A DNA stretch of 64,000 nt from Acidocella sp. (GTDB lineage: Bacteria; Pseudomonadota; Alphaproteobacteria; Acetobacterales; Acetobacteraceae), in assembly GCA_029077825.1 (NCBI GenBank), contig JAQNCT010000001.1:1-64000 (forward strand), in the 5' to 3' direction. The translations under genes and the position numbers were made by a program. Positions 1 to 9,959 of this stretch are shown piece after piece. How positions within the stretch are numbered: position 1 is the first letter of the stretch; every line of letters begins with the position of its first letter. The notes below the pieces were generated by a model. It had not been told where the DNA came from and ran no database searches. It saw nothing but the letters and a program-made list of their open reading frames with translations.

Positions 1-870
1 TTGCGCCATACGGTTGAAGTTTTGTTGCAAGACCATGATGTTTACATCACAGATTGGCACAATGCGCGTGATATTCCGGTTGAGGCTGGGGTGTTCGGGT
101 TTGATGAATATGTTGAACATATCATGAAATTCCTGGAGCAGCTTGGCCCGCGTTGCCATGTAGTAGGGGTTTGTCAGCCAACCGTGGCAGTGCTGGCGGC
201 GGTTGCCGTAATGGCTGAAAACAACAACCCGGCCACGCCGCGCAGCATGACCCTGATGGCCGGGCCGATAGACACGAGGCGCAACCCGACCCGGGTGAAT
301 ATTCTTGCCAAAACCAAGGATATCGCCTGGTTTGAGAAAAAAATGATCGGCGTGGTGCCGTGGCGCTACCGTGGTGCCGGGCGGCGGGTGTATCCAGGGT
401 TTGTGCAGCTTTCGGCGTTTGTTTCAATGAACCTCGACAAACATATGTCAGCGCATTTCAAGCAATATCGCTCACTGGCGGCGCAGGATACCGACGCTGC
501 CGATTCCCATCGTGCCTTCTATGATGAATATCTGGCGGTGATGGATTTACCGGCGGAATTCTACCTCGAAACCGTCCAGCGCATTTTTATGGATCATGAA
601 TTGCCGAAGGGTGAGTTAAAGTATCGCGGCAAACCGGTGCGCCCCGAGCTTATCAAGAAAACCTTTTTGCTCACCGTTGAAGGCGAGCGCGACGATATTT
701 GCGGTCTTGGCCAAACCGCCTCGGCACTTGATTTATGCACTGGCATCCGCCCCTTGTTAAAGCGCCACTATGTGCAAACTGGCGTTGGCCATTACGGCGT
801 ATTTTCCGGCAAGCGCTGGGCAACGGAAATTTATCCGCGCCTGCGAGAGATAATTGAGTTTAGTGTGTAA
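1..870 (+). CDS. phaZ: Intracellular PHB depolymerase, C-terminal part (5' end outside window)
   Basis: Cytoplasmic poly(3-hydroxybutyrate) depolymerase, which mobilises storage granules. The frame is already open at base 1 and the visible 289 residues lack roughly the first 100-130 of the ~400 usual for the family, so the TTG at base 1 is probably an internal Leu codon. Seen in the fragment: GVCQPT with putative nucleophile Cys58, an acidic GERDD around residue 231, and His264 in GVGHYG. This fits the Cys-Asp-His triad of PhaZ1-type intracellular depolymerases rather than a Ser lipase box. The second half matches the PHB-depolymerase C-terminal domain. The gene converges on ratA, 28 bases away. 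The family is clear; whether granule-bound PHB or soluble oligomers are the substrate cannot be told. Confidence 0.88.
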   Translation: MRHTVEVLLQDHDVYITDWHNARDIPVEAGVFGFDEYVEHIMKFLEQLGPRCHVVGVCQPTVAVLAAVAVMAENNNPATPRSMTLMAGPIDTRRNPTRVNILAKTKDIAWFEKKMIGVVPWRYRGAGRRVYPGFVQLSAFVSMNLDKHMSAHFKQYRSLAAQDTDAADSHRAFYDEYLAVMDLPAEFYLETVQRIFMDHELPKGELKYRGKPVRPELIKKTFLLTVEGERDDICGLGQTASALDLCTGIRPLLKRHYVQTGVGHYGVFSGKRWATEIYPRLREIIEFSV

Positions 871-898
871 GGAAGGTTGCTATAGGGGCGCAGAAACT

Positions 899-1393
899 TC
901 AAGCGCCTGCGCTGGATTCTTGGCTGGCCGACGCCGTTAGGCTAACCGGCGGCCCATATACCGTTCGAGCTCGTTTCAAAAAAGCATTCACCATCAACCG
1001 CACGGCCTCGGTGAACACCACGCCGATGGCTTTTTGCAAAACGATGTTACGGAACTCGAAATCGACATAGAAATCCACCACGCAACCCTGAGCATCCGGC
1101 GTGAATTTCCATTCATTATGCAAATATTTGAAAGGGCCATTCTCGTATTTTACGTTGATGGCACAATAGCTCGTCGCATCCGGCGGGGTTAGCGTCACGC
1201 GGCTGGTAAAACCCTCACGGAATGGGCCAAAGCCGATGGTCAAGTCAGCCACCAAAACATTACCCTGCTTGCTGCGAATCCGCGCCCCCACACACCAGGG
1301 TAAAAAACTTGGGTATTTGGCCACATCAGCCACCAGCGCAAATAATTGCGCCGGGGTGTACGGCACGAGTTTACGCTCGGTGTAATTGGTCAT
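899..1393 (-). CDS. ratA: RatA/COQ10-family START-like protein
   Basis: A 164-residue protein of the COQ10/RatA (polyketide cyclase-like, START fold) family. The N-terminus carries the family's conserved run around residues 6-34 (YTPAQLFALVADV, then YPSFLPWC). The middle holds the beta-strands of a lipid-binding cup and the C-terminus a long helix. COQ10 homologues in mitochondria and alphaproteobacteria bind ubiquinone and support respiration; the E. coli homologue was described as the RatA toxin. Which role applies here is inference, but the respiratory one fits the neighbourhood. It is the last gene of the pdh-lpd-lipA operon, starting 2 bases after the lipA stop. The ATG at 1393 is the natural start. 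Confidence 0.82.
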   Translation of the reverse strand: MTNYTERKLVPYTPAQLFALVADVAKYPSFLPWCVGARIRSKQGNVLVADLTIGFGPFREGFTSRVTLTPPDATSYCAINVKYENGPFKYLHNEWKFTPDAQGCVVDFYVDFEFRNIVLQKAIGVVFTEAVRLMVNAFLKRARTVYGPPVSLTASASQESSAGA

Positions 1394-1395
1394 GT

Positions 1396-2346
1396 TCAGG
1401 CGGCCAGTTGCTTGGCCCGCGCATCACGCAGGGCGGCAAAGTCAGCATCGGCGTGGTAGGAGCTACGTGTGAGCGGTGTTGCCGAAACCTGTAAAAAACC
1501 CTTGGCACGCGCAATGGCGGCGTAGTCTTGGAACTCATCCGGCGTTACAAATTGCGCCACCGCCGCGTGCTTTATGGTGGGCTGTAAATATTGGCCCAGC
1601 GTGATGAAATCCACATCGGCAATTCGCAAATCATCCATCACCTGGCCAATCTCGGGCTTGGCTTCACCAAGCCCTACCATCAGGCCGGATTTAGTGAAAA
1701 TACTGGCATCGAGTGCCTTTACCTTGTCAAGCAAACGCAGCGACTGATAATAGCGCGCCCCGGGCCGAATGCTGGGGTAGAGCCGTGGCACGGTTTCCAG
1801 ATTATGGTTGAACACATCAGGCTTGGCGGCCACCACAATTTCAAGAGCATCCGGTTTACGCAAAAAATCCGGGGTTAAAATCTCGATGGTGGTGGCAGGT
1901 GCTGTAGTGCGGATGGCACCTATCACGGCGGCAAAATGCGCAGCCCCGCCGTCAGCCAGATCATCACGGTCCACCGAGGTTATCACCACATGGCGCAGCC
2001 CCAGGGTGGCCACCGCGTCAGCCACCCGGTTCGACTCCGTAGCGTCCAGCCCGTTGGGAACCCCGGTGGCCACGTTGCAAAAACTACAGGCACGGGTGCA
2101 AATTTCGCCCATAATCATCATGGTGGCGTGCCGTTGTGACCAGCATTCGCCGATATTCGGGCAGGCGGCTTCCTCACACACCGTCACCAGCCCGTTGGCG
2201 CGCATCAGCGCGTGGGTTTCATGGTAAACCGGGCTGGTGGGCGCTTTCACGCGGATCCAGTCCGGTTTGCGGCTGATCGGGTTATCCACCCGATGCTGCT
2301 TCTCCGGGTGGCGGATACGGTGATCGATCTCGATGCGGGTGCTCAT
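1396..2346 (-). CDS. lipA: Lipoyl synthase
   Basis: Radical-SAM enzyme that inserts two sulfurs into octanoyl-lysine on lipoyl domains, here those of pdhB and pdhC in the same operon. Both iron-sulfur sites are visible with the ATG start at 2346 (316 residues): the auxiliary cluster Cys57, Cys62, Cys68 ([12 protein letters not shown]) and the radical-SAM Cys83-x3-Cys87-x2-Cys90 (CTRACSFC). The C-terminal RSSYHA contains the conserved Arg-Ser-Ser serine that ligates the auxiliary cluster. The frame could extend 20 codons further, but only into the end of lpd and without family similarity; the gap to lpd is 4 bases with this start. It is followed after 2 bases by ratA. Confidence 0.96.
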   Translation of the reverse strand: MSTRIEIDHRIRHPEKQHRVDNPISRKPDWIRVKAPTSPVYHETHALMRANGLVTVCEEAACPNIGECWSQRHATMMIMGEICTRACSFCNVATGVPNGLDATESNRVADAVATLGLRHVVITSVDRDDLADGGAAHFAAVIGAIRTTAPATTIEILTPDFLRKPDALEIVVAAKPDVFNHNLETVPRLYPSIRPGARYYQSLRLLDKVKALDASIFTKSGLMVGLGEAKPEIGQVMDDLRIADVDFITLGQYLQPTIKHAAVAQFVTPDEFQDYAAIARAKGFLQVSATPLTRSSYHADADFAALRDARAKQLAA

Positions 2347-2350
2347 AACC

Positions 2351-3751
2351 CTAGAAATGTATAACGCGGCCGTAAGCGTCAAGCACCGACTCGTGCATAG
2401 CTTCACTGATGGTGGGGTGCGGAAAGACCGTATGCATTAATTCCACCTCAGTGGTCTCCAAGGTGCGGGCAATCACGTAGCCTTGGATCATCTCAGTTAC
2501 CTCAGCGCCGATCATGTGAGCCCCCAGCAATTCACCGGTTTTGGCATCGAACACGGTTTTCACAAAGCCTTCCGGCTCACCCATGGCAATGGCCTTGCCG
2601 TTGCCAACGAAGGGGAAGCGGCCCACCTTAATTTCATGCCCAGCCTCTTTGGCTTTGGCTTCCGTTAACCCCACCGATGCCACCTGCGGGCGACAATAGG
2701 TGCAGCCAGGGATGTTGCCGGTTTCCATCGGGTGTGGATTTAGCCCGGCGATATGTTCAACACATATAATACCCTCATGGCTGGCCTTGTGCGCCAGCCA
2801 GGGCGGGCCTGCGAGGTCACCAATGGCATACACGCCGGGTTCACCGGTAAAGCCGTAGCCATCAACCACCACATGGGTACGCTCAACCACCGCTTTGGTG
2901 CCCTCAAGCCCAATGTTTTCAACATTACCTACGATACCGACGGCTGAGATGACGCGCTCTACGGTAATTTCCTGTGTTTTACCGCCGGCTTCAACCGTAA
3001 CAGTGACGCTATTGGCGGCTTTTTTAACACCCTTGACGGTGGCTGAGGTGAAAATCTGCATCCCTTGCTTCTCGAACGCTTTGCGGGCGAAGGCGGAAAC
3101 TTCCGCATCTTCTACCGGCAGCACGCGGTCGAGCATTTCCACCACGGTCACTTTGGCGCCCATGTTCTGGTAGAAGCTCGCAAATTCAATACCAATGGCG
3201 CCGGAGCCCATCACCAGCAGAGTTTTTGGCATTTCGGTGGGCACCATTGCCTCGAAATAGCTCCAGATCAGCTTGCCATCAACTTCGATACCGGGGATTT
3301 GGCGGGGCCGCGCACCTGTGGCGAGGATGATATTTTTGGCGCTCAACGTGGCGATCTTTTTACCATCCTTGGTAACTTCAAGCGTGCCCTTGCCGGCCAG
3401 CTTGCCATAGCCGTCAATCACAGTGACTTTGTTCTTCTTCAACAAATGCGTCACACCTGAGGAAAGCTGCTTGGCGATGCCGCGTGAACGCTTGACGATT
3501 TTCTCGACATCAAAGCTGAAATTGCCGCCGGAAAAACCAAACTCATCGAGATGATGCAGCAAATGGTTGATTTCCGAGGAACGCAGCAGCGCTTTGGTGG
3601 GGATACAACCCCAGTTAAGACAGATACCGCCCAGGTGTTTGCCTTCAACCAGCGCCACCTTCATCTTCAACTGCGCGGCGCGGATGGCGGCCACGTAGCC
3701 GCCTGGCCCGCCGCCAACGACGATTAAATCAAAATTTTGTTCATCCGCCAT
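2351..3751 (-). CDS. lpd: Dihydrolipoamide dehydrogenase (E3)
   Basis: FAD-dependent E3 that reoxidises dihydrolipoyl groups of the pyruvate dehydrogenase complex with NAD+. The 466-residue protein has the N-terminal FAD motif [12 protein letters not shown], the redox disulfide Cys44/Cys49 in [15 protein letters not shown], a second dinucleotide motif ([13 protein letters not shown]) for NAD, and the C-terminal interface motif HPHPTISE-like [12 protein letters not shown] with the catalytic His-Glu. The ATG at 3751 is preceded by AGGAA and gives the family's usual N-terminus. A longer frame to 3790 only overlaps the GNAT gene. It overlaps the GNAT gene by 11 bases, so the two are probably translated in a coupled way. 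Confidence 0.97.
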   Translation of the reverse strand: MADEQNFDLIVVGGGPGGYVAAIRAAQLKMKVALVEGKHLGGICLNWGCIPTKALLRSSEINHLLHHLDEFGFSGGNFSFDVEKIVKRSRGIAKQLSSGVTHLLKKNKVTVIDGYGKLAGKGTLEVTKDGKKIATLSAKNIILATGARPRQIPGIEVDGKLIWSYFEAMVPTEMPKTLLVMGSGAIGIEFASFYQNMGAKVTVVEMLDRVLPVEDAEVSAFARKAFEKQGMQIFTSATVKGVKKAANSVTVTVEAGGKTQEITVERVISAVGIVGNVENIGLEGTKAVVERTHVVVDGYGFTGEPGVYAIGDLAGPPWLAHKASHEGIICVEHIAGLNPHPMETGNIPGCTYCRPQVASVGLTEAKAKEAGHEIKVGRFPFVGNGKAIAMGEPEGFVKTVFDAKTGELLGAHMIGAEVTEMIQGYVIARTLETTEVELMHTVFPHPTISEAMHESVLDAYGRVIHF

Positions 3752-4232
3752 GTTCAGTTCCTTTTTGCGCGAGGGCATGCAGCGCATCACCGCTCAAGCG
3801 ATATTTGGTCCATTCGGCCATCGAGGCCGCACCGATTGATTCGTAAAACCGAATGGCGGGGCGGTTCCAGTTCAGAACCGCCCATTCCATTCTGTGATAC
3901 CCGCGCGAGACGGTGAGTGCCGCCAGATACTGGAAAATTAAATGTCCAGCGCCCTGCCCGCGGGCTGACTCATTCACAAACACATCCTCGATATGCAGAG
4001 TGGGCTTGCCGGTCCAGGTGTTGAAACTCTCGGAGAAAATCGCAAAGCCGATCTCGCCTTCATCGGAATCCACAATAATCGCCTGCGCCCGGGGCACCGC
4101 GCCAAACAAGGCTGCGTGCAGTTCCTCGAGCGTCATTTTCACCATATGCGGCTCCCGCTCGAATGCCGCGAGTTGCACGATGAAATCGTGAATCGCTGGC
4201 ACGTCCGCGGGCGTTATGGCGCGAATGATCAC
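3741..4232 (-). CDS. GNAT-family N-acetyltransferase
   Basis: A 163-residue GNAT acyltransferase with the usual order of motifs: N-terminal [16 protein letters not shown], a central strand-loop [22 protein letters not shown] with the acetyl-CoA pyrophosphate loop (R/Q-x-x-G-x-G/A), and a C-terminal [19 protein letters not shown] typical of diamine/spermidine-like acetyltransferases (SSAT group). Its GTG start overlaps the pdhC stop (GTGA), and its 3' end runs 11 bases into lpd, so it lies fully inside the pdh operon. An acceptor cannot be named from sequence. A protein-lysine or polyamine acetyltransferase linked to acetyl-CoA supply is possible but is inference from position. Confidence 0.85.
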   Translation of the reverse strand: MIIRAITPADVPAIHDFIVQLAAFEREPHMVKMTLEELHAALFGAVPRAQAIIVDSDEGEIGFAIFSESFNTWTGKPTLHIEDVFVNESARGQGAGHLIFQYLAALTVSRGYHRMEWAVLNWNRPAIRFYESIGAASMAEWTKYRLSGDALHALAQKGTEHGG

Positions 4233-5518
4233 AGCATCAGGCTCAACGGGTCTTCAATGATGGCTTTCAGGGTCGAGAGAAATTCAGCACCAAGTGCGCC
4301 ATCAACCACCCGATGATCGCAGGAAAGTGTGACGGTCATCATGGTGGCAATCACGATGGCGTCGTTCTTCACCACGGCGCGCTTTTCACCAGCACCCACG
4401 GCCAAAATACCCGCCTGCGGTGGGTTGATAATGGCGGAAAATTCCGGGATTCCGAACATGCCGAGATTTGAGATTGAGAAGCCGCCGCCTTGGAATTCTT
4501 CCGGCTTCAACTTACCGGTTTTAGCGCGCGCGCCGAGGTCTTTCATGGTGTTGCTAATCGCCGCCAAGCCAAGCTGATCGGCCTTGCGGACAATCGGGGT
4601 GATCAAGCCATCAGGGATGGAGACGGCGATGGAAATATCAACATCATCATACATTATAATCGCATCTTCCGTGTACGATGCATTCACCTGTGGATGCCGG
4701 CGCAGCGCCACACCGCAAGCTTTAATAATAAGGTCATTCACCGAAAGCTTGAAGCTGCTGGCACCATCCTTTGGTGATTTAGCATTCAATTCGGCCCGCA
4801 ACTTCAGCAGCGCATCGATCTCGATGTTGCTGGTGAGGTAGAAATGCGGAACATTTTGCTTCGACTCCGTCAGGCGCTTGGCGATAACCTTGCGCATGGT
4901 GGAGTTGGGTAGTTTTTTGTGCGCGGCTGTAATTACCGGAGCCGGGGCCGCCGGTTTTGGTGGCAGTGCGGCGGCGGGTGCTGCAACAGCTGCGGCGGCT
5001 TCAGGCTTCGCCGCCGGCATATGCGCGGCACCACCGGCAATATCAGCCTTCACAATCCGCCCGTTGGGGCCCGAGCCTTTAACGTTAGCAAGATCAATCC
5101 CAGCCTGCTTGGCCATGCGACGTGCCAAAGGTGAGGCAAACACGCGCTCAGCATGGTCAATGGCGGCAGGGGCCGCGGCTGTAGCTGCCACCGGGGCAGG
5201 CATTGGTGCGGGCAATTGCGCGGGCGCGGGCGTTTGGACGGCGGTTAATGCCGCCGGGGCAGCCGTGTTTTCATCCTTGGTGGCGGTAAGAATCGCAATC
5301 ACCGCATTTACCGCCACGCCCTCCGTGCCATCCGGCACAACAATTTTGGCGAGGTAGCCTTCGTCCACCGCTTCCACTTCCATCGTCGCCTTATCGGTCT
5401 CGATTTCAGCCAGCAGATCGCCGGATTTAACCTCGTCGCCTTCCTTCTTCAGCCAGCGCGACAATTTGCCTTCGGTCATCGTAGGCGAAAGTGCCGGCAT
5501 CAAAATATTGGTTGCCAT
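4229..5518 (-). CDS. pdhC: Dihydrolipoyl acetyltransferase (PDH E2)
   Basis: Core E2 subunit of pyruvate dehydrogenase, 429 residues. Domain order: lipoyl domain at 1-80 with lipoyl Lys43 in [11 protein letters not shown]; an Ala/Pro-rich linker; a peripheral-subunit-binding domain near 135-170 ([30 protein letters not shown]) that binds E1/E3; a second Ala/Pro linker; and the catalytic acyltransferase domain ending with [15 protein letters not shown], where His and Asp are catalytic. A single lipoyl domain is usual when E1-beta carries another, as here. The ATG at 5518 is chosen because [17 protein letters not shown] is the canonical start; the frame extends upstream only into pdhB. The stop overlaps the GTG of the GNAT gene. 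Confidence 0.97.
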   Translation of the reverse strand: MATNILMPALSPTMTEGKLSRWLKKEGDEVKSGDLLAEIETDKATMEVEAVDEGYLAKIVVPDGTEGVAVNAVIAILTATKDENTAAPAALTAVQTPAPAQLPAPMPAPVAATAAAPAAIDHAERVFASPLARRMAKQAGIDLANVKGSGPNGRIVKADIAGGAAHMPAAKPEAAAAVAAPAAALPPKPAAPAPVITAAHKKLPNSTMRKVIAKRLTESKQNVPHFYLTSNIEIDALLKLRAELNAKSPKDGASSFKLSVNDLIIKACGVALRRHPQVNASYTEDAIIMYDDVDISIAVSIPDGLITPIVRKADQLGLAAISNTMKDLGARAKTGKLKPEEFQGGGFSISNLGMFGIPEFSAIINPPQAGILAVGAGEKRAVVKNDAIVIATMMTVTLSCDHRVVDGALGAEFLSTLKAIIEDPLSLML

Positions 5519-5534
5519 GTTTATGCTCCCTGCC

Positions 5535-6881
5535 TCAGATAATTTTCTTGACGGCATCCACAACCCAATTCGGCTGTGGCAGCGCCAGCTTTTCGAGATT
5601 AGCGGCGTACGGCATCGGCACATCGAGCCCAGCCACCCGCACCGGCGGCGCATCCAGCCAGTCGAAACAATGCTCGGTCACGGTCATGCATATCTCAGAG
5701 CCGATACCCGCGAACGGCCAGCCTTCTTCCACACTTACCACACGGTTGGTTTTTTTTACGGACTCAATAATCGTCGCCACATCCAAAGGCCGGATGGTGC
5801 GCAAATTAATCACCTCGGCGCTAATCCCCTGCCCGGCCAAAATCTCGGCGGCTTTCAGCGCCACATCCACCATCATGGAGAACGCCACGATCGTAACATC
5901 TGACCCAACCCGCTCAACTTTCGCCTTACCGATAGGTAGAATAAAATCATCCGAGACCGGACAATCAAAGCTCTGACCATAAAGAATTTCATTCTCAAGG
6001 AAAATCACTGGGTTCGGATCACGGATCGCAGCCCGCATCAGGCCCTTGGCATCAGCGGCTGACCATGGGGCCACCACTTTCAGCCCAGGGCAATGCGCAT
6101 ACCAGGAGGCAAAGCACTGGCTATGCTGCGCACCCACGCGCGATGCCGCACCATTCGGGCCACGGAACACGATCGGGCAGCCCATTTGACCGCCTGACAT
6201 GTACAATGTTTTGGCGGCGGAATTGATGATCTGGTCAATCGCCTGCATGGCAAAATTGAACGTCATGAACTCAACAATTGGCTTCAAGCCATTCATCGCC
6301 GCACCAACGGCCATGCCGGTGAAGCCATGCTCGGTGATCGGCGTATCAATCACCCGGCGCGGGCCAAACTCATCGAGCATGCCCTGGCTGATTTTATAAG
6401 CGCCCTGGTATTGGGCTACCTCCTCACCCATCAAAAACACATCCGGGTCAGCCCGCATCTCAAGGCTCATACCCGCCCGCAAGGCTTCACGCACGGTGGT
6501 GGGTTTGGTCTCGCCCCATGAAGGCTCAGCAATTTCATGATGCTCAGGCTTCATGGCCTGTGCAGGAGCAGCCGCTTTTGGTGCCGCCACGGGCAGCTCA
6601 GCCTTTGGAGCCGCTGCGGGTACCGCTTTAGCAGTCTCACCTGCAACGCCTAAAGTGGCAATCACGGCATTAACCGGCACGCCCTCAGTGCCTTCTTCGA
6701 CCAGAATGCTGAGGATTTTACCCTCATCAACGGCTTCGACTTCCATTGTTGCTTTGTCGGTCTCAATCTCGGCAATCACGTCGCCGGATTTTACGTCATC
6801 GCCGACTTTCTTCAGCCATTTGGAAAGCTTGCCCTCTGTCATAGTGGGCGAGAGTGCGGGCATCAAAATTTCGGTTGCCAT
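5535..6881 (-). CDS. pdhB: Pyruvate dehydrogenase E1 beta subunit with N-terminal lipoyl domain
   Basis: Beta subunit of the alpha2-beta2 E1, 448 residues. Residues 1-80 are a lipoyl domain nearly identical to that of E2 (Lys43 in [11 protein letters not shown]), followed by an Ala/Pro linker to about residue 120 and then the transketolase-like pyrimidine-binding and C-terminal domains ([62 protein letters not shown]). The lipoyl fusion is a known alphaproteobacterial trait, so it is not a misassembly. The gene starts 2 bases after the pdhA stop and is followed by pdhC after 16 bases, all one operon. Confidence 0.97.
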   Translation of the reverse strand: MATEILMPALSPTMTEGKLSKWLKKVGDDVKSGDVIAEIETDKATMEVEAVDEGKILSILVEEGTEGVPVNAVIATLGVAGETAKAVPAAAPKAELPVAAPKAAAPAQAMKPEHHEIAEPSWGETKPTTVREALRAGMSLEMRADPDVFLMGEEVAQYQGAYKISQGMLDEFGPRRVIDTPITEHGFTGMAVGAAMNGLKPIVEFMTFNFAMQAIDQIINSAAKTLYMSGGQMGCPIVFRGPNGAASRVGAQHSQCFASWYAHCPGLKVVAPWSAADAKGLMRAAIRDPNPVIFLENEILYGQSFDCPVSDDFILPIGKAKVERVGSDVTIVAFSMMVDVALKAAEILAGQGISAEVINLRTIRPLDVATIIESVKKTNRVVSVEEGWPFAGIGSEICMTVTEHCFDWLDAPPVRVAGLDVPMPYAANLEKLALPQPNWVVDAVKKII

Positions 6882-6883
6882 AA

Positions 6884-7900
6884 TTATACGCCCTCCACCA
6901 ATACATCAGTCCAAATTTCCGAAAGCTCAGGTTCTGGCGAGGTCTGGGCAAAATCCGCCGCCTCCTGCACCTGCGCCTTGATGTCATCGTCAAGCTTCTT
7001 CAAATCAGCCTCCGAAACACCGAGATCTTCCAGCATTTTTTTCGCAGCATCCAAACAATCATGCTCGGCGCGCATCCGCTGCACTTCTTCGCGGGTACGG
7101 TATTTAGCGGGGTCAGACATTGAATGGCCGCGGTAGCGGTAGGTTTTCATCTCCAGCAAAAATGGCCCCTTGCCGGAGCGGCAATGCGCCACGGCAACTT
7201 CACCGGCGGCCTTCACCGCCATCACATCCATGCCGTCCACCGACAGGCTGGCCATGCCCCAAGGCGAACCATTCAAGGATAAATCGCGCGACGCGGAGGC
7301 GCGTTCCACACTGGTGCCCATCGAATAGCGGTTGTTTTCAATAATAAAAATCACCGGCAGCTTCATCAGGCTGGCAAGGTTGAAACTCTCATACACCTGG
7401 CCTTGGTTGGCGGCACCGTCCCCAAAATAAGTCAGCGAAACACGGTCGTTGGCACGGTACCAGTTGGAAAACCCAAGCCCGGTACCAAGCGATACCTGTG
7501 CGCCAACAATACCATGGCCGCCAAAAAAGTTTTTCTCGCGGCTGAACATATGCATGGAGCCGCCCTTACCACGCGAATAGCCACCGGCACGCCCAGTAAG
7601 TTCAGCCATCACACCTTTCGGGTCCATGCCGCACGCCAGCATGTGGCCATGGTCACGGTATGAGGTAATCACCTCATCGCCCTCGCTGGTGGCGTGCTTC
7701 ATGCCAACCACTACGGCTTCCTGGCCAATATACAAATGGCAGAATCCGGCAATCAAACCCATGCCGTACAGCTGCCCGGCTTTTTCCTCAAAGCGCCGGA
7801 TCAGCAGCATGGTGCTGTAAGCGCCGAGAAGCTCAGCCTTCTCCATCGCGGGTTCCGACTTTCTGGTCCTTTTGGTGGGTTTATCCTGGGTCACAGCCAT
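6884..7900 (-). CDS. pdhA: Pyruvate dehydrogenase E1 alpha subunit
   Basis: Thiamine-diphosphate-dependent alpha subunit that decarboxylates pyruvate and passes the acetyl group to the lipoyl domains. At 338 residues it has the usual short alpha-chain length. The ThDP motif [15 protein letters not shown]...NN lies in the middle and the phosphorylation-loop-like [14 protein letters not shown] further on. The N-terminal ~18 residues are Lys/Arg-rich and precede the conserved [17 protein letters not shown]. The ATG at 7900 has a GAGGAAG ribosome site. It is the first gene of a seven-gene leftward operon (pdhA-pdhB-pdhC-GNAT-lpd-lipA-ratA). Its 234-base upstream gap carries a strong inverted repeat at 7997-8041. 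Confidence 0.97.
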   Translation of the reverse strand: MAVTQDKPTKRTRKSEPAMEKAELLGAYSTMLLIRRFEEKAGQLYGMGLIAGFCHLYIGQEAVVVGMKHATSEGDEVITSYRDHGHMLACGMDPKGVMAELTGRAGGYSRGKGGSMHMFSREKNFFGGHGIVGAQVSLGTGLGFSNWYRANDRVSLTYFGDGAANQGQVYESFNLASLMKLPVIFIIENNRYSMGTSVERASASRDLSLNGSPWGMASLSVDGMDVMAVKAAGEVAVAHCRSGKGPFLLEMKTYRYRGHSMSDPAKYRTREEVQRMRAEHDCLDAAKKMLEDLGVSEADLKKLDDDIKAQVQEAADFAQTSPEPELSEIWTDVLVEGV

Positions 7901-7996
7901 GCGGCATCTTCCTCTCGGTGAAGTTTTCCGGCCTTTGCTAGACGGTATTCCACATGCTTCGCAATATAAAGCTTAAAGAAAACAATATGCTGCATC

Positions 7997-8041
7997 GCAG
8001 TAAACTGAATTAACTAGATTATGGTTAATTTAGTTTACTGC
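7997..8041. promoter_or_regulatory. 18-bp inverted repeat upstream of the pdh operon
   Basis: Left arm 7997-8014 (GCAGTAAACTGAATTAAC) and right arm 8024-8041 match in 17 of 18 positions when inverted, around a 9-base centre. Each arm also holds a smaller near-palindrome (CAGTAAACTG and TAGTTTACTG). It lies about 100 bases upstream of pdhA and about 95 bases past the end of the FtsB-like gene. There is no T-run after the hairpin in either direction, so an operator for a dimeric or tetrameric regulator is as likely as a terminator. No regulator can be named. Confidence 0.5.
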
Positions 8042-8134
8042 CTTACATCACAATTTCAGCTAAGTAATATTATGTCGTGACGAAATTGCTCTCCGCAACC
8101 AATCTGCACCGGCAAGCTGAAATTCGCCCGTTTA

Positions 8135-8476
8135 TTATTTCGTTTGCTTTTGTGTAACAGGCGCTGTCACGGGCGGAAGCTGCACCATAATGTCCGACGG
8201 TGACGCCAGATAAAGCTCCTGGCGCGCCTGCTCCTCCAACTCATCACGCACGATTGATTTATCACTGAGATCAGCAACCTGGGTTTCCCATTGGCTGAGC
8301 GACGCATCAGTCGATTGATACGACAGATTGGCTTTATCGAGTGCTGTCTGCTGAACCGCCTGCGCCTCCAACCCGCGTGAACCATGCAGCGCGTTCCAGC
8401 CAAAATACCAGGTAATGGCCAGAAAAATGGCTGGCGGCAAAAGTGCCTGTAGCCGCGATTTGAGCGTCTTGAGCAA
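8135..8476 (-). CDS. ftsB: FtsB/DivIC-like septum formation initiator protein
   Basis: Small bitopic membrane protein of 113 residues: a short cytoplasmic N-terminus, one membrane segment at about 13-30 (LPPAIFLAITWYFGWNALHGS), then a coiled-coil-prone helix to about residue 85 with the family's L-x-x-L/R-D-E-L-E-E-x-A-R pattern (SIVRDELEEQARQELYLA). In this family such proteins join FtsL and FtsQ in the divisome. A FtsB-like gene just upstream of pdhA is a usual alphaproteobacterial arrangement. The start is a TTG at 8476, directly after an in-frame stop and behind a possible AGGA; no ATG or GTG fits better. Confidence 0.78.
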   Translation of the reverse strand: MLKTLKSRLQALLPPAIFLAITWYFGWNALHGSRGLEAQAVQQTALDKANLSYQSTDASLSQWETQVADLSDKSIVRDELEEQARQELYLASPSDIMVQLPPVTAPVTQKQTK

Positions 8477-8685
8477 ATTAAATCCTAAACCTCAGGCCAA
8501 AAACAAAGGCACGGAAAGTCTGTAGCAAGCGGCCTGGGTTTCGCAAGCAATTTGCGGATATTTATCAATGATTTCCACAGGCGTTTCCAAAAATCGTAAA
8601 ATGCCACGGTTTTACCTTTTTATCGTCCTGCGTTCGCCATGCTTTGGAACCAGATTACCAATATGAGCTTTGGAGGCTCGATAAC

Positions 8686-8949
8686 ATGAAGATGACAAAG
8701 ACACTTCTCATTGCAAGTATTATTGGTTTTGGCCTGATTGCCAGTCACGCCGCCAAGGCTGATGGTGATGATTATGACCATGGCGGCTATGGAGACCACT
8801 ACGACCACGCACGCCATGACGGCCAATGGGGTCACGACAGGTGGCGTCATGATGATGACGGATATTATCCACCACCGCCAGCATATTACGCGCCGCCACC
8901 GCCGGTGTATTACGCGCCACCGATCATCACCTTCGGTTTCCGTCCTTAA
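8686..8949 (+). CDS. Small secreted Asp/His/Tyr/Pro-rich protein
   Basis: No family recognised. The 87-residue product begins with a clear Sec signal peptide (MKMTKTLLIASIIGFGLIASHAAKA, cleavage probably after residue 25). The mature part has two regions: an Asp/His/Gly-rich stretch (DYDHGGYGDHYDHARHD and the following residues) and a Pro/Tyr-rich tail with a PPPPAYYAPP-like repeat copied twice. The His/Asp pattern suggests divalent-metal binding, and the Pro/Tyr tail resembles small cell-surface proteins; both are inference. The ATG at 8686 follows TGGAGG (8671-8676), which fixes the start over a longer frame from 8644. It lies divergent from ftsB and converges on hemF. Confidence 0.7.
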   Translation: MKMTKTLLIASIIGFGLIASHAAKADGDDYDHGGYGDHYDHARHDGQWGHDRWRHDDDGYYPPPPAYYAPPPPVYYAPPIITFGFRP

Positions 8950-8976
8950 GCTTCAAAAGTTTGCCCAAGTAATTTT

Positions 8977-9840
8977 TCAAGGCCACTTCACTTCCGGCGG
9001 CAGCGACATCAAAATCGCTTCAGTGTTGCCGCCGGTTTTAAGGCCGAAAGTAGTGCCACGGTCATACAGTAAGTTAAATTCCACATAGCGGCCACGGCGG
9101 ATCAGCTGGGCTTCGCGTTCAGCTGGTGTCCATGGTTCTGCCATCCGGCGCCGTACTATGGCGGGGTAGGCCGCCAAAAACGCCTCACCAACATCACGGG
9201 TAAAGGTAAAATCCGCCGCCATGTCACCGGTGTTTAAATAATCATAAAAAATCCCGCCGGCACCGCGTGGCTCATTACGGTGCGGCAGGAAAAAATATTC
9301 ATCGCACCATTTTTTGAATTTCTCATAATATGTCGGGTCATTTTTATCACAGGCAGCCTGGTAGGCCGCATGAAAAAACGCAGCATCCTCAGTGGCTTGC
9401 GGCGTGCCAGGTTGCAGCGGGGTTAAATCACCACCGCCGCCAAACCAGCCATCGCCGGTTACAATCATCCTGGTGTTCATGTGCACAGCCGGCACCCGGG
9501 GGCTGCGCAGATGCGCCACCAGGCTGATGCCTGAGGCCCAAAACTGGCCATCATCGGTGGCACCGCGCATCTGTTTGGCAAAATCAGGTGAAAATTTACC
9601 TGTCACGGTGGAGACATTCACCCCCACCTTCTCAAACACTTGGCCACGCATCACGCTCATCACGCCGCCGCCGCCTTCGGGGCGCTGCCAGGGGGTGCGG
9701 ACAAACCGGCCAGGGTTTGGCCCTGCCTCATCCTCAATGGCTTCAAAGGCTTCACATATCCTGTCACGCAAGGCTGCAAACCAAATCGAGACTTCAGGCT
9801 TTAAGGTTTCGTGCGGATTGATTTTGGTAATTTGTTGCAT
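8977..9840 (-). CDS. hemF: Oxygen-dependent coproporphyrinogen III oxidase
   Basis: Converts coproporphyrinogen III to protoporphyrinogen IX in heme synthesis using O2. The 287-residue protein shows the family landmarks: [56 protein letters not shown] with its conserved His residues, [11 protein letters not shown], a [28 protein letters not shown] block and C-terminal [29 protein letters not shown]. It is soluble and cytosolic. It is transcribed away from petA with a 119-base shared promoter region, which places heme synthesis next to a heme protein complex. The need for O2 supports aerobic growth. Confidence 0.97.
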   Translation of the reverse strand: MQQITKINPHETLKPEVSIWFAALRDRICEAFEAIEDEAGPNPGRFVRTPWQRPEGGGGVMSVMRGQVFEKVGVNVSTVTGKFSPDFAKQMRGATDDGQFWASGISLVAHLRSPRVPAVHMNTRMIVTGDGWFGGGGDLTPLQPGTPQATEDAAFFHAAYQAACDKNDPTYYEKFKKWCDEYFFLPHRNEPRGAGGIFYDYLNTGDMAADFTFTRDVGEAFLAAYPAIVRRRMAEPWTPAEREAQLIRRGRYVEFNLLYDRGTTFGLKTGGNTEAILMSLPPEVKWP

Positions 9841-9959
9841 GCTATGTTCATAACGCCGAAACTCTGTGTCATCTACTCTTGAATTTTTCTGTCGTTGCGG
9901 TCATGCGTGACCCAGTTGCGTCCTTGGGCGTGTCAGGCTTTGGTTAGGTAGGACTATAA

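Noticed and set aside
4878-5357. Plus-strand Ala/Gly-rich ORF opposite pdhC
   Set aside because: Mirror of the Ala/Pro linkers of E2; no ribosome site or independent similarity.
5535-6881. Lipoyl domain on E1-beta as a misassembly from pdhC
   Set aside because: The fusion is typical of alphaproteobacterial PDH; the two lipoyl domains differ in sequence, so it is not a copied stretch.
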